A stretch of DNA of 64,000 bases from Humulus lupulus (lineage: Eukaryota; Streptophyta; Magnoliopsida; Rosales; Cannabaceae). Position 1 is the first letter of the stretch. Each line of letters opens with the position of its first letter. Where the stretch lies: contig NC_084801.1 in NCBI RefSeq assembly GCF_963169125.1, forward strand, positions 80,293,696-80,357,695. The letters run 5' to 3'. The translations under genes and the position numbers were made by a program. The notes below the pieces were generated by a model. That model searched no databases. It was given only the letters and a program-made list of their open reading frames with translations, and was not told where the DNA came from. Positions 53,867 to 62,700 of the stretch are shown here, one piece after another.

Positions 53867-55528
53867 GGTTATTTTTGGGAGCTCTAGAGAGAACCAGAAA
53901 CCAAAAGAAGGAAGGACTTCTGATTTTTGTGGGATCAAGTGGGGAATCAAGCCAAGGATGCTAGAGGTTGTTCTACATATTTGAGGTAAGGATTTTAAGT
54001 GGTTATTTTGTGGAATTTAGCAAAGAAATGTTATTGTTGAGAGCTGAATTTTGTTTTGTCTTGTGGATTATTGGAGTAAAATTCAGCTTGGGAATCAAAG
54101 GATTTAAGCTTGGAGTTGGACTTGAAAGTAGCACAAGGTTGAATTCTTGCTTAAGGTAAGAATTCCATGCATTTTCGAGGTTTAAGTTTTCTAGTTTGTG
54201 GTTTAAGTTTGTGGAGTTTTAAACCACTAGGTGATTCTTGGATTTGATTGTGTGTTTGAGTGTGTTTCTGGTGTTTATGGGTTGCTATACTGTCTATATG
54301 GGGTTTTAGTTCGAATTGGGATTTGGGTGTACCTTGGTATTAATTTGGAAGAGTTTTGGCTTGGGGAAAATGTTAGAAAAAAACCCAGTTTTCTGGGTTC
54401 GCGTATGAGCGTCGCGTCCCTGTTCTTCCGTGTTGCGGCGCTAGGTTGAATTAGGATATGGGAACAATTCTTGGTGCCGTGGCCCCTATAGGGTTGTGCC
54501 GTAGTGCTAGGCCAAATTTAGAGGATGGGATTTTGTGTTTAGGGTTTTGGCTCAGGAGGCAAGGGGGGACACTTTCGCTACCTTGTGTGGGGAAACGGGA
54601 GGTCCCGAGAGCACGAGATTGGTTCCGGGAGATGAATATGAATTTGTTAGTAATGAGAGTGCTATGTATGTGTTGTGACTAGGTTTTCCGTGAGGCTCGC
54701 GTTAGAGGAATGTGCTCGGGACTTTGGTGCTCAAGAAGCTTGGGGTATAGGTAAAAAAACTGTTGTACCCATAAAGCAGGGCAAGGCCCCAAAGTTGTGT
54801 TGCAGGGCACAACCCTATATGATTGTGTCTAGGGTGAGGCCCCATTGATTATGTTAATACGTGTTTAAATTATGCTATGTGTGCATGTATGTGAATGAAC
54901 CGCAAAAGACGGGAACGGTAAAGGCCAAGAACGGCGAGGGTCGGCAACGGCGAGGGCCGAGAATGGCAAGGGGCCGGGAGCAGCGTTTAGCACGTGGAGT
55001 GCGAGTTTCCAGGGTGAGACCCTAAAGAATACCTGGGATATCCTCACGGTGGAGACTGCAAACCCAGGGCTTGGTAAAGCACCTGGGACGGCATGGTCGT
55101 ATGTGTTTAGCCCATTACAGCTTGATTATATGTTGAATGATAAATATGCTTATGTTATTTGCCTGTATGAGTTTTCTTGCTTGGCTTCGGCTCATGAGTG
55201 CTCTATGGTGCAGGTAAGGGTAAGGGGAAAGTCGACCAACCATGAGTACGCAGAACGTGAAGCAATGCGTACATATTTGGTCGGCCTGGCTGCCACGGCC
55301 AGGGGTATTTTTGGGAGACGTTTGTATTAAACTTAATTTCTACAACAGTATTTTGGGATCCCAAATGTAAAATGCTTTATAATTTTCAATGAATGGAAGT
55401 ATTTTTAAATTTTGAGAATTTTTTTATGGATTAGTTAGACTTTTGTCTTAAGACCTCGATTAGCAAGTTTAATGCACGTTTTAAACTCACTTAGTAACGA
55501 CTCTAAGGAAGTAGGGCGCTACAGAGTA

Positions 55529-56146
55529 TGCTCAGTAGAGGTGCGATGTGAGGTCCTGTAGGCCCAGAGCACTTGTGGGAGCTGTTCACGCCAAAGCCCT
55601 TTAGCATCTTCTATTCAATTTTTTAAGCTCACCTTTAGTGTTTTGTTTACCTCCTTGACCTGCCCATTGGCTTGAGGGTATGCTACTGAAGAGAAACTCT
55701 TCACTATGCCATATTTCTCACAATAGGTTGTGAGTAGGTCACTATCAAATTGAGCTTCGTTATCAGACACAATCTTCTTTGGGCATCCAAAATGACATAT
55801 GATGTTTGTCACGAAAAAATCTAGGACTCCCGTTGAGGTTATAGTTGTTAGGGCTCATCCTCAACCCACTTAGTAAAATAGTCGACCGCGACAACTTCAT
55901 AGTAAAATCCTCCTTTTCCAACGGGAAATGATCCTATTAAGTCAATCACCGATGCAATAAATGGCCAAGGCGATGAAATCATGGTTATTTACATGGGAGC
56001 TACTCTGGCAATAGTGGCAAAACGCAGGCACTTTTCGCACTTTTGGACATACAAAGTTGAGTCCTTCTTGAGAGTAGGCCCGAAATGGCCTTGCCTTAAT
56101 ACCTTTAGAGCCAAGTTTTGCTCCCCAGGGTGGTCTTCAAAAAATC
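55529..56146 (-). pseudogene. integrase zinc domain and core of element Z
   Basis: The minus strand reads KVLRQGHFGPTLKKDSTLYV with VQKCEKC (zinc domain), then VIDLIGSFPVGKGG and VVAVDYFTKWVE. After stops near 55855-55810 comes FGCPKKIVSDNEAQF, and then NGQVKEVNK. The first two aspartates remain. The catalytic glutamate position is Lys, and Gly of SDNG is Glu; both are explained by G-to-A changes. Protein homology stops exactly where LTR K begins (56147), so the N-terminal histidine part was displaced by that insertion. Confidence 0.88.
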
Positions 56147-56840
56147 TGTAATATCCATCTTTTTACTAGTAAGGGTATTATGGTAAATTGTATGACAATA
56201 TGTGTTTAATTATGTGAATTGCGGTAAATGTATTTTGTCAAGCAATCCACACAGATTAGTTTCTTCAAGTGTTAGGGACCATGGTGTAATAGAAGTTGTG
56301 TAGTGGGTGTCCAAATAGAATTATGGGTTTTATGATAGAAAGTGTAATTATTAAAAGTTGAAGCTTTTAAATTTGGATGGAAATTACAATAAGGTTCTTA
56401 AGAGATAATTAAGGAATAATTTGGGGTTGGGGACAGAAAGGTCATTTGGTTTTTATACGAATTAATTCAAATTAAATAAATCAAAATAAGTCAAATAGGT
56501 TTAGAAATTGTGTCTTTCAAACTCTGGTTTTGGGCGATAGACTAAAGGGGTAATAGACCAAGAATAATCTCTTTTTCTTGTTCTAAGTTTGTGAAGACTT
56601 GAAGTTGAAGGAGATCAACGGTCTGGGCTAATAAAGGGCTAGGAATTTCATAGGTGGCATAGATCAAAGTCTTGTGGCTGGATTTTATCTATAAGTATTC
56701 AAACCTTTACTGTTTAAAGCTTTCTCAAATCTATGTTTTGGATGATCTAAGACTGTTGTTATTTTTTTTGGGTTGACGAATATTTAATATAGGTTTAGTG
56801 ATGTTAATATCTAGATTCATGGGGTTAGAAACATGCTAGG
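56147..56840 (+). mobile_element. LTR K, start only, split by element J
   Basis: Begins TGTAATATCCATC at the point where the integrase of Z is cut. The first 35 bases resemble the family start TGTAACATCC...TAATAAGG, but the body is different, so it is a divergent LTR. AAATC (56142-56146) would be its left TSD. The rest is expected beyond the right end of J, outside the window. No ORF. Confidence 0.5.
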
Positions 56841-57728
56841 TGTTATCCAGATTTCTGGATAGCAGTTAGATCGACATCCTCGTGGAAGCAGAATTACCAA
56901 TGTCTTTCACGGTAGGTGACCAGAGCTCGCGGATGGACAGAAAGGCTTCGCCTCTCCCGTTTAGTGTCCGAATTACTCTTCCAAGCAAACACAACACGGA
57001 AACTCGTCAACTCTCCCGGACTCCCGAAGGGGTATCCTTCGGGGAAGCCCCTTCCAGGAGAAGCTCTTCGAGTGGTCTCCGCGGAAATAGTTCCGTGCCT
57101 CGCACGGAACAAAACCAAACGGTCGAGTCCTGGAGGAGGCATATTTGGAATGATATCCACCTGACACAGGATCCCGCCTAACACGCCCGTCAGGTCAAAG
57201 CCGCACACATCCCAGCACGCCTAAGGGTACCTTTTCGCCTACTGTTCCGCTGACAACTTGGAAAAGACGGCTGACTTTGTGTGTTCCCCATACTTTCACG
57301 TAAATATACCCACATAGAGTCTTGTAGCCATGCTACTACAGTAATTGTATCCCCTATTTATGGCTGGTGTAATTAAGACTCATGTACGTAGAGAAAAACC
57401 CTAATCCAAAACCCTAGCTATAAAGACCCCTTCATTTTACAAGAAGAGGGTCGGCCAACAAATCACATAGCAAGAACTCTGCTAAAATCTCTCTAGCTTC
57501 TTCTTCTTCAAGAGAACCCGAGAGAAACATTGTGAGTGTGTGAAGTTCTTGTACACCAGCCATCTTACTGTAATCCTTTCCAAGTATAATAACATCGACT
57601 CGTGGACTAGGGCTCGTTAACGCCTGAACCACGTAAAAACACTGTTTGTTTAGTTACATTTTAGTATTTCTACAGTCCTTATCTTTTTATTATTCTGTTT
57701 GTATTCGTTTCCGAAAACTCGGTAAACA
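56841..57728 (+). repeat. 5' LTR of element J
   Basis: Likely limits are TGTTATCCAG at 56841 and GGTAAACA at 57728, matching as TGTT/AACA. It is 888 bp with a GC-rich first half (CCGAAGGGGTATCCTTCGGG at 57013-57032 forms a hairpin). The left limit is inferred from the ends and the base-composition change, because the partner LTR is not in the window. Confidence 0.6.
57396..57425 (+). promoter_or_regulatory. promoter of element J: two telo-box motifs and TATA box
   Basis: AAACCCTAA at 57396-57404 and AAACCCTAG at 57409-57417, followed at once by CTATAAAG (57418-57425). AAACCCTA telo-boxes are known promoter elements of growth-related plant genes. Their position beside TATA suggests expression in dividing cells; this is inference. 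Confidence 0.6.
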
Positions 57729-57730
57729 TT

Positions 57731-57750
57731 TTGGTGCTTTCATTGAGAGC
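57731..57750 (+). other. primer-binding site of element J
   Basis: TTGGTGCTTTCATTGAGAGC two bases after the LTR end, a form common in Tat-like plant elements. Confidence 0.75.
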
Positions 57751-57815
57751 TGTAGGAAGTTGTTAGTCAGCTCTTTTTCTATGTACGTTTTTTGTATTCA
57801 CTTCGTGCTAAAGAG

Positions 57816-60180
57816 ATGGTGACTACGAGAAAATCCGCGGTTGACAAAAATGCTAGGGTCAACCCCGATACTGCGATGGAAGATGCGGTGCAAAGCGAAC
57901 CCTTGGACTACCAAGGTGAAGACCCGACATCCCGCCAGGATCGGGTCAGTAGCGAAGATACGACATACTTAGAAGACGAAGAAGACTATGTCCAAGACGA
58001 TTATTACAAGGACGGCTGCTACTATGAGAAGGACCCAGAAGAACTGGAGGTCACCAAAGCCAAGCTTGCTGAGCAGGAGCGCCTCTCCGAAAAAATGCAG
58101 CGCATGATGGAGCGCCTCCAAAGCAAGCTCGGAGACCTAGGCGACTCAGATGAGGACGCCTCTGTTTTAGCTGGTGCTGATGCCGCTATGCCGGATCCAG
58201 CCGCTGCTGGACCATCCAAAGCCGCCCCTAACAAGGGCAAAGAAAAAGTTGGAGAGCCTGTACGCGCTGACGCCCCTGCACCTCCTAAAGGCTTGAATCA
58301 CCAGGCCGACTGCCCCCCCCCGCGCGCAGAAGGTCTCTGGCGCTCCTACGCCCAGAAGTCCTTCAGCCCCAAGGGGGCACTCCGTGCCTAAAGGGCCCGG
58401 TGCTAAGGCACCCAGGCCTAGGGGAAGGAACAACCGCCCCAGTGATTCCGTCAACCAGGACGGTCGGGCTGCGAACTCGCACTCCGAAGATAGCTGGTCC
58501 ACGGTGGACCTAAGAAGAAGGTTGGAGGCCAAGTATGAAAAGGCCAAAGGAGAAAAGGCCCGGCCTCGCGGAGATGACCTCCGAAATCATATTGATGACA
58601 AGCTCCGGGGACGTCACCTCCCGGAGAGTGATACGAAGAGGCTCGAGGAACAGATTGCTGCCTTGACCAAGCTGGTCCGGAAGCAAAGTGGGGCCCTGTC
58701 AGACTCTGAGGAGGAAGACCCGGAACCATGTATTCGAAGGATCGCAGAAACGTCCCTCCCGGATAACTTCAAAATGCCTCACATAGAATTATATGATGGG
58801 AGGACGGACCCGCGTACCCACCTAGCTAAATACAACAAAATGATGCAAGTGGCGCGTGTCAGTGAAGACGCCAAATGCATGTGCTTCTCACTCACCCTTA
58901 CCAAGTCCGCGGAGGACTGGTGGAAAAGATTAGCTCCCGGATCAATCCTCAGTTGGAAGGAGCTACAGTTCGCATTCAGGAGGCAGTTCATTGCTGCCCG
59001 CGACCACGACATGGAGGTTGGTTCCTTAACCAACATCAAGCAGCAACCCAATGAGAACCTCAAAGCTTTCATTCAGAGAATGATGGAAGCTGCTGCAAAG
59101 ACCAAGGTCAGCGATGACATGAAGCTGATCGCCCTTGAATCGGGCCTTACTGTCGGCTCCCTGCTATGGGGGGAAATGCAAAGGAGACGGGCAGAAACGC
59201 TGTCCGAATTCATGTCAAAAGCTCAGGGAATCATCAACATTGAGGATGCCTACCAGCAGGCCTTTAGAGTTCCCCCGGCTCCAAAGCCTTCCGTGACTGC
59301 GCCGAGCTTTGCTTCGCAAGCTCCCACACCAGCCCTCACGCTTCCAGGAGCCCAATTCACTCCAAGTGTGTATGGGCCTTCTGCGTCTGCTCAGACGCCG
59401 AGTCAAACCCATTTCTCTGGGTACGGAGCTGTACAAACCGGATGTAGTATCGCTCCTGGCATGCCGCAGCCGCAAGCGGAAGGTCCAGAACGAAATTTGA
59501 GCCAATCGCGGAGCAAACGAAGCGGAAGAAACTCCAACCGGGGAGACCATTCAAAGAAACCCCGGAAGGACTATGAGCCCAAGTTCACGGAATATACCAG
59601 TTTGATAGACTCGCGAGAGAATGTTTATCGGGCGACCTGTAATATGGTCAATTACAGGAAGCCCCCGAAAGTGTCTCACGGAGGAAGGCGTCCGCGAGAC
59701 TCCAATAAGAGGTGTGAGTTCCACGGAGACGTGGGGCACACCACGAACGAGTGCCTTCAGCTGAAGGATGAGATCGAGTCCCTGGCAAGAGTGGGACACC
59801 TCGGTCAGTGGGTGAGGATACCCATTATCTATCCCGTACAGGGGGTAGTTCACGGAACTGCGTATTCCCCGGGACAGAGGGGGACCGCTGGCGCTCCTGG
59901 AGCCGGTCACCCCCAAGCTCCCGGGTCTCAGTTCCCTGCGCTTCCTGCTCCAACCGCCCCGGCACCCATCGCCTTGTTGGCTCCAGGACCGGGCAACCCA
60001 TATCCGCCCGGCCTTGCTCCGCCACCCGTTGACGCACACGTAGCCACCATTTCCGGAGGACCGCACCTTGCCGGAAGCACCCGCAACTCCCAGAAGAGGT
60101 ACTTGAGGGAGTTAGAACACACCGGGGAGATGTGTGCCTTGGTTCAATCACCTGCTCAACGTCCCCGAATGATGGACCTT
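57816..60180 (+). CDS. gag of element J (one frameshift)
   Basis: ATG at 57816 ([12 protein letters not shown]) is preferred over 57792 because it starts the conserved basic opening. A coiled-coil stretch ([20 protein letters not shown]) and an Ala/Pro-rich linker lead to CCCCCCCC at 58313-58320, where the frame shifts by one. Everything after it is in the frame that runs to 61701. The capsid-like core (58770-59250) has [32 protein letters not shown] and [17 protein letters not shown]. The zinc knuckle is [14 protein letters not shown] (59713-59754). The frameshift could be a real indel, slippage or a sequencing error in the run. Confidence 0.88.
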
Positions 60181-60900
60181 CCCATCACCTTCACGGAGGA
60201 CGACGCTCGACATGTGCACTTCCCCCACAACGATCCCCTCGTGGTGGAAGCCCAGATTTCCAATAAGAAGGTCTCACGGATCTTGGTCAATAACGGAAGC
60301 TCCGTAAACATCCTCTTCAAAGCGGCCTTCCACGCGATCGGATTAACCGAGACAGACCTGACCCCATGCCCCATCCTGCTTCAAGGGTTCAATGGGGACG
60401 CACTCATGCCATTAGGAAAAATTCAACTTCCAGTCACCCTCAGAGGAGAAAGCGACGCTTGTGCCTTCAAGCACAGCACATTCGTGGTGGTCGACTGCCC
60501 CACGGCGTATAATGCTATCTTAGGCCGACCGATCCTAATCGATTGTGGGGCCATAACCTCGATACGCCATTTATGCTTGAAGTTTCCATGCGACGATGGG
60601 CGTATTGGCACCCTCCGAGGAGACCAACGAAGTGCACGGAGCTGTTATAACGTCTCCGTCCGTTCCGTCTACACGGTCCATGAGACGTTTGCTGCCATTC
60701 CTTTGGCGGAAGAATTACCAGAAATTGGGGGTGCTCAGGAGGCATACTTTGACGAACTCGACCCAAGAGTGGGAATCGAGAAAGCAATAGAGCCGATGGA
60801 GGAAGTCGAAGAGGTGATCCTCAACCCGGGAGATCCCACCAAAGTCATTCAGGTGGGGAAAAACCTGCCGTCGGCCATTCGAGATAAGATCGTGGCCACT
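60181..60900 (+). CDS. protease region of element J
   Basis: It follows gag in the same frame. [17 protein letters not shown] is followed by [13 protein letters not shown], in which the catalytic aspartate position is Asn (codon AAT, 60289-60291). Element H keeps Asp at the matching place, so this is probably a G-to-A change that kills the protease. Distal blocks [14 protein letters not shown] and [15 protein letters not shown] are intact. The linker to RT ends in a conserved acidic DELDPR segment. Confidence 0.88.
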
Positions 60901-61701
60901 GTGAAGAATAATCAGGATATCCTGGCATGGTGCCACGCTGATATGACAGGGATTAATCCTAATGTTGTGTGCCACGCACTCAACATAGACCCATCTGCAA
61001 CTCCAATTCGCCAAAAGAGGAGCCCGTTAGACCCAGTGAGGGCCGAAGCTGTCAAAGCTGAAGTGGACAAGTTGATGTCCATAGGCTTTCTCCAGGAGTC
61101 ACACTATCCCGTGTGGTTGGCCAACCCAGTTCTGGTCCCAAAACCCGATGGGTCCTGGAGAATGTGCATTGACTTCACGGACCTAAACAAATCCTGCGCG
61201 AAAGATTGTTTCCCTCTTCCGCGAATCGATCAGATGGTAGACGCTACTTCCGGGTACGAACTCTTATCCTTCATGGATGTGTACTCCGGATACAACCAGA
61301 TCAAGATGCATGTCGTGGACCAGGAACACACCAGCTTCCTCATGGACAAAGGTGTCTACTGTTACGTGGTCATGCCTTTCGGTTTGAAGAATGCTGGGGC
61401 GACGTACCAGCGTCTAGTAAACAGGATGTTCAAGGACCAACTGGGGAGGAACATGGAGGTGTACGTGGACGACATGTTGGTAAAGTCCAAGACCTCCGGG
61501 GACCACAGTGACGACCTTGAGGAAGCTTTCGACGTGATCCGAAAGTACGGAATGAAACTGAATCCAAAGAAATGTACTTTCGGGGTCTCGTCTGGGAAGT
61601 TCCTCGGTTTCATTGTCAGCTCCCACGGAGTGGAAGCCAACCCTGAGAAAATTAAGGCGTTCATAGATATGCCTTCCCCCCGGAAGCATAAGGATGTCTA
61701 G
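60901..61701 (+). CDS. reverse transcriptase of element J
   Basis: Continuous with the protease region. It contains [61 protein letters not shown] and catalytic YVDD (61462-61473) with MLVKS, then [22 protein letters not shown] at 61699-61701 replaces the expected CAG in the block before SVTGRIAALSRF. The domain is otherwise complete. Confidence 0.94.
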   Translation: MKNNQDILAWCHADMTGINPNVVCHALNIDPSATPIRQKRSPLDPVRAEAVKAEVDKLMSIGFLQESHYPVWLANPVLVPKPDGSWRMCIDFTDLNKSCAKDCFPLPRIDQMVDATSGYELLSFMDVYSGYNQIKMHVVDQEHTSFLMDKGVYCYVVMPFGLKNAGATYQRLVNRMFKDQLGRNMEVYVDDMLVKSKTSGDHSDDLEEAFDVIRKYGMKLNPKKCTFGVSSGKFLGFIVSSHGVEANPEKIKAFIDMPSPRKHKDV

Positions 61702-62700
61702 AGTGTTACCGGAAGGATAGCTGCTCTCAGCCGCTTCGTATCCAAGGCCACTGACAAGTGTATCCCCTTCTTCAACGTGTTGCAAGGAAACAAGAAGTTC
61801 GAGTGGACCCCCGAATGCGAAGCAGCCTTCCAACACCTCAAGGAACATTTAACCCGAGCTCCCATTCTGTCCAAACCTGTCGAAGGAGAGGCGTTGTTCT
61901 TATACTTAGCCGTGACTGAGCACGCAGTGAGTGCCGCTCTCGTCCGGGAAGATGGCCGTATCCAGCTCCCTGTGTATTACGTAAGCAAGAGGTTATTGGA
62001 CGCCGAGTCCAGATATTCAATGATCGAAAAACTCTCCCTCTGCTTGCTAATTGCTTCGTGGAAGCTGAGGTCATATTTCCAGGCGCACACCATCAAAGTA
62101 CTCACTAATCACCCTCTCCGACAAGTCTTGCAAAAACCCGAATCTTCTGGCAGATTGCTTAAGTGGGCCATGGAACTGAGCCAGTTCGACATCCACTACC
62201 AACCACGTGTTTCCATAAAAGGTCAAGCACTCGAGGACTTTATTGTGGAATGCTTGGGAATGAATGACCTCCCGGAAGATCCTGTCCCGGAACTTCCCAC
62301 CTGGAAGGTCTATGTAGACGGAGCCTCAAATGAAAAAGGAGCTGGAGCAGGGGTCATCCTAATATCTCCCCAAGGGCATCAGCTCTAGAGCGCTATCCGT
62401 TTCGCGTTCCCCGCTTCCAACAACGAGGCAGAACACGAAGCCACGATAGCTGGATTACGACTGGCCAGAGAAGTCGGAGCCCAAAAAATCGAAGTATACA
62501 GCGACTCCCTACTTGTGGTAAACCAAATATCCGGGAAATACCAGACGAAGGGCAAAAAAATGGCTGCCTACGTGTCTCTCTCCCGCGGCCTACTGCAACA
62601 TTTCAAAGGCTACCAAATCCGCCAGGTCCCCCGGGACCAGAACTCACTCGCGAACACGCTGGCCAAGCTTGCAACGGACCCGGAGATTGAACAGTATGGC
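61702..62700 (+). pseudogene. two RNase H domains of element J
   Basis: Same frame as RT after the TAG. The first RNase H has LYLAVTEHAVSAALV, YYVSKRLLDAE, KLSLCLLIASWKLR and LTNHPLRQVLQKPE. The second, Tat-type RNase H has [35 protein letters not shown] and [11 protein letters not shown], with all three acidic positions kept. A TAG at 62386-62388 after GHQL interrupts the second domain where CAG is expected. Confidence 0.9.

Larger units (their letters stand above)
39935..55523 (+). mobile_element. LTR F (Tekay/Del-like family), solo, split by element H
   Basis: Left piece 39935-40475 (start TGTAGTGTCCCAAATTTGC), right piece 53872-55523 (end AGGGCGCTACA). A perfect TSD GAGTA lies at 39930-39934 and 55524-55528. 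Without H and one copy of its TSD the LTR is about 2.2 kb, as expected for the family. The right piece keeps the CG-rich zone 54400-54520, the tandem array 54898-54985 and the conserved block 55171-55235 with GGTGCAGGTAAGGGTAAG. The GC-rich coding content in between belongs entirely to H. Confidence 0.94.
34316..56146 (-). mobile_element. Element Z: old Tat-type Ty3/gypsy element, split by insertions
   Basis: Three separated blocks belong together: 34316-37384, 39550-39934 and 55529-56146. Pol is on the minus strand (integrase only; the rest lies to the right or is lost) and an extra ORF lies on the plus strand at the left. Removing LTR G with one TSD copy, and LTR F with one TSD copy, joins the blocks. 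Across the F site the integrase frame continues without a break, which proves the order of events. The left end abuts the LTR of E and the right end abuts LTR K, so neither LTR of Z is seen. Confidence 0.85.

Noticed and set aside
37385..55523. LTRs G and F as a pair flanking one element
   Set aside because: Each has its own perfect TSD (ATTAC, GAGTA), and the sequence between them belongs to the integrase of Z on the other strand.
56894..57208. Open frames on both strands at the GC-rich start of the LTR of J
   Set aside because: GC-rich LTR sequence with no protein features; upstream of the promoter and gag.
59551..60151. Minus-strand ORFs overlapping gag of J
   Set aside because: Shadows of a GC-rich coding region; the plus frame has clear gag and zinc-knuckle motifs.
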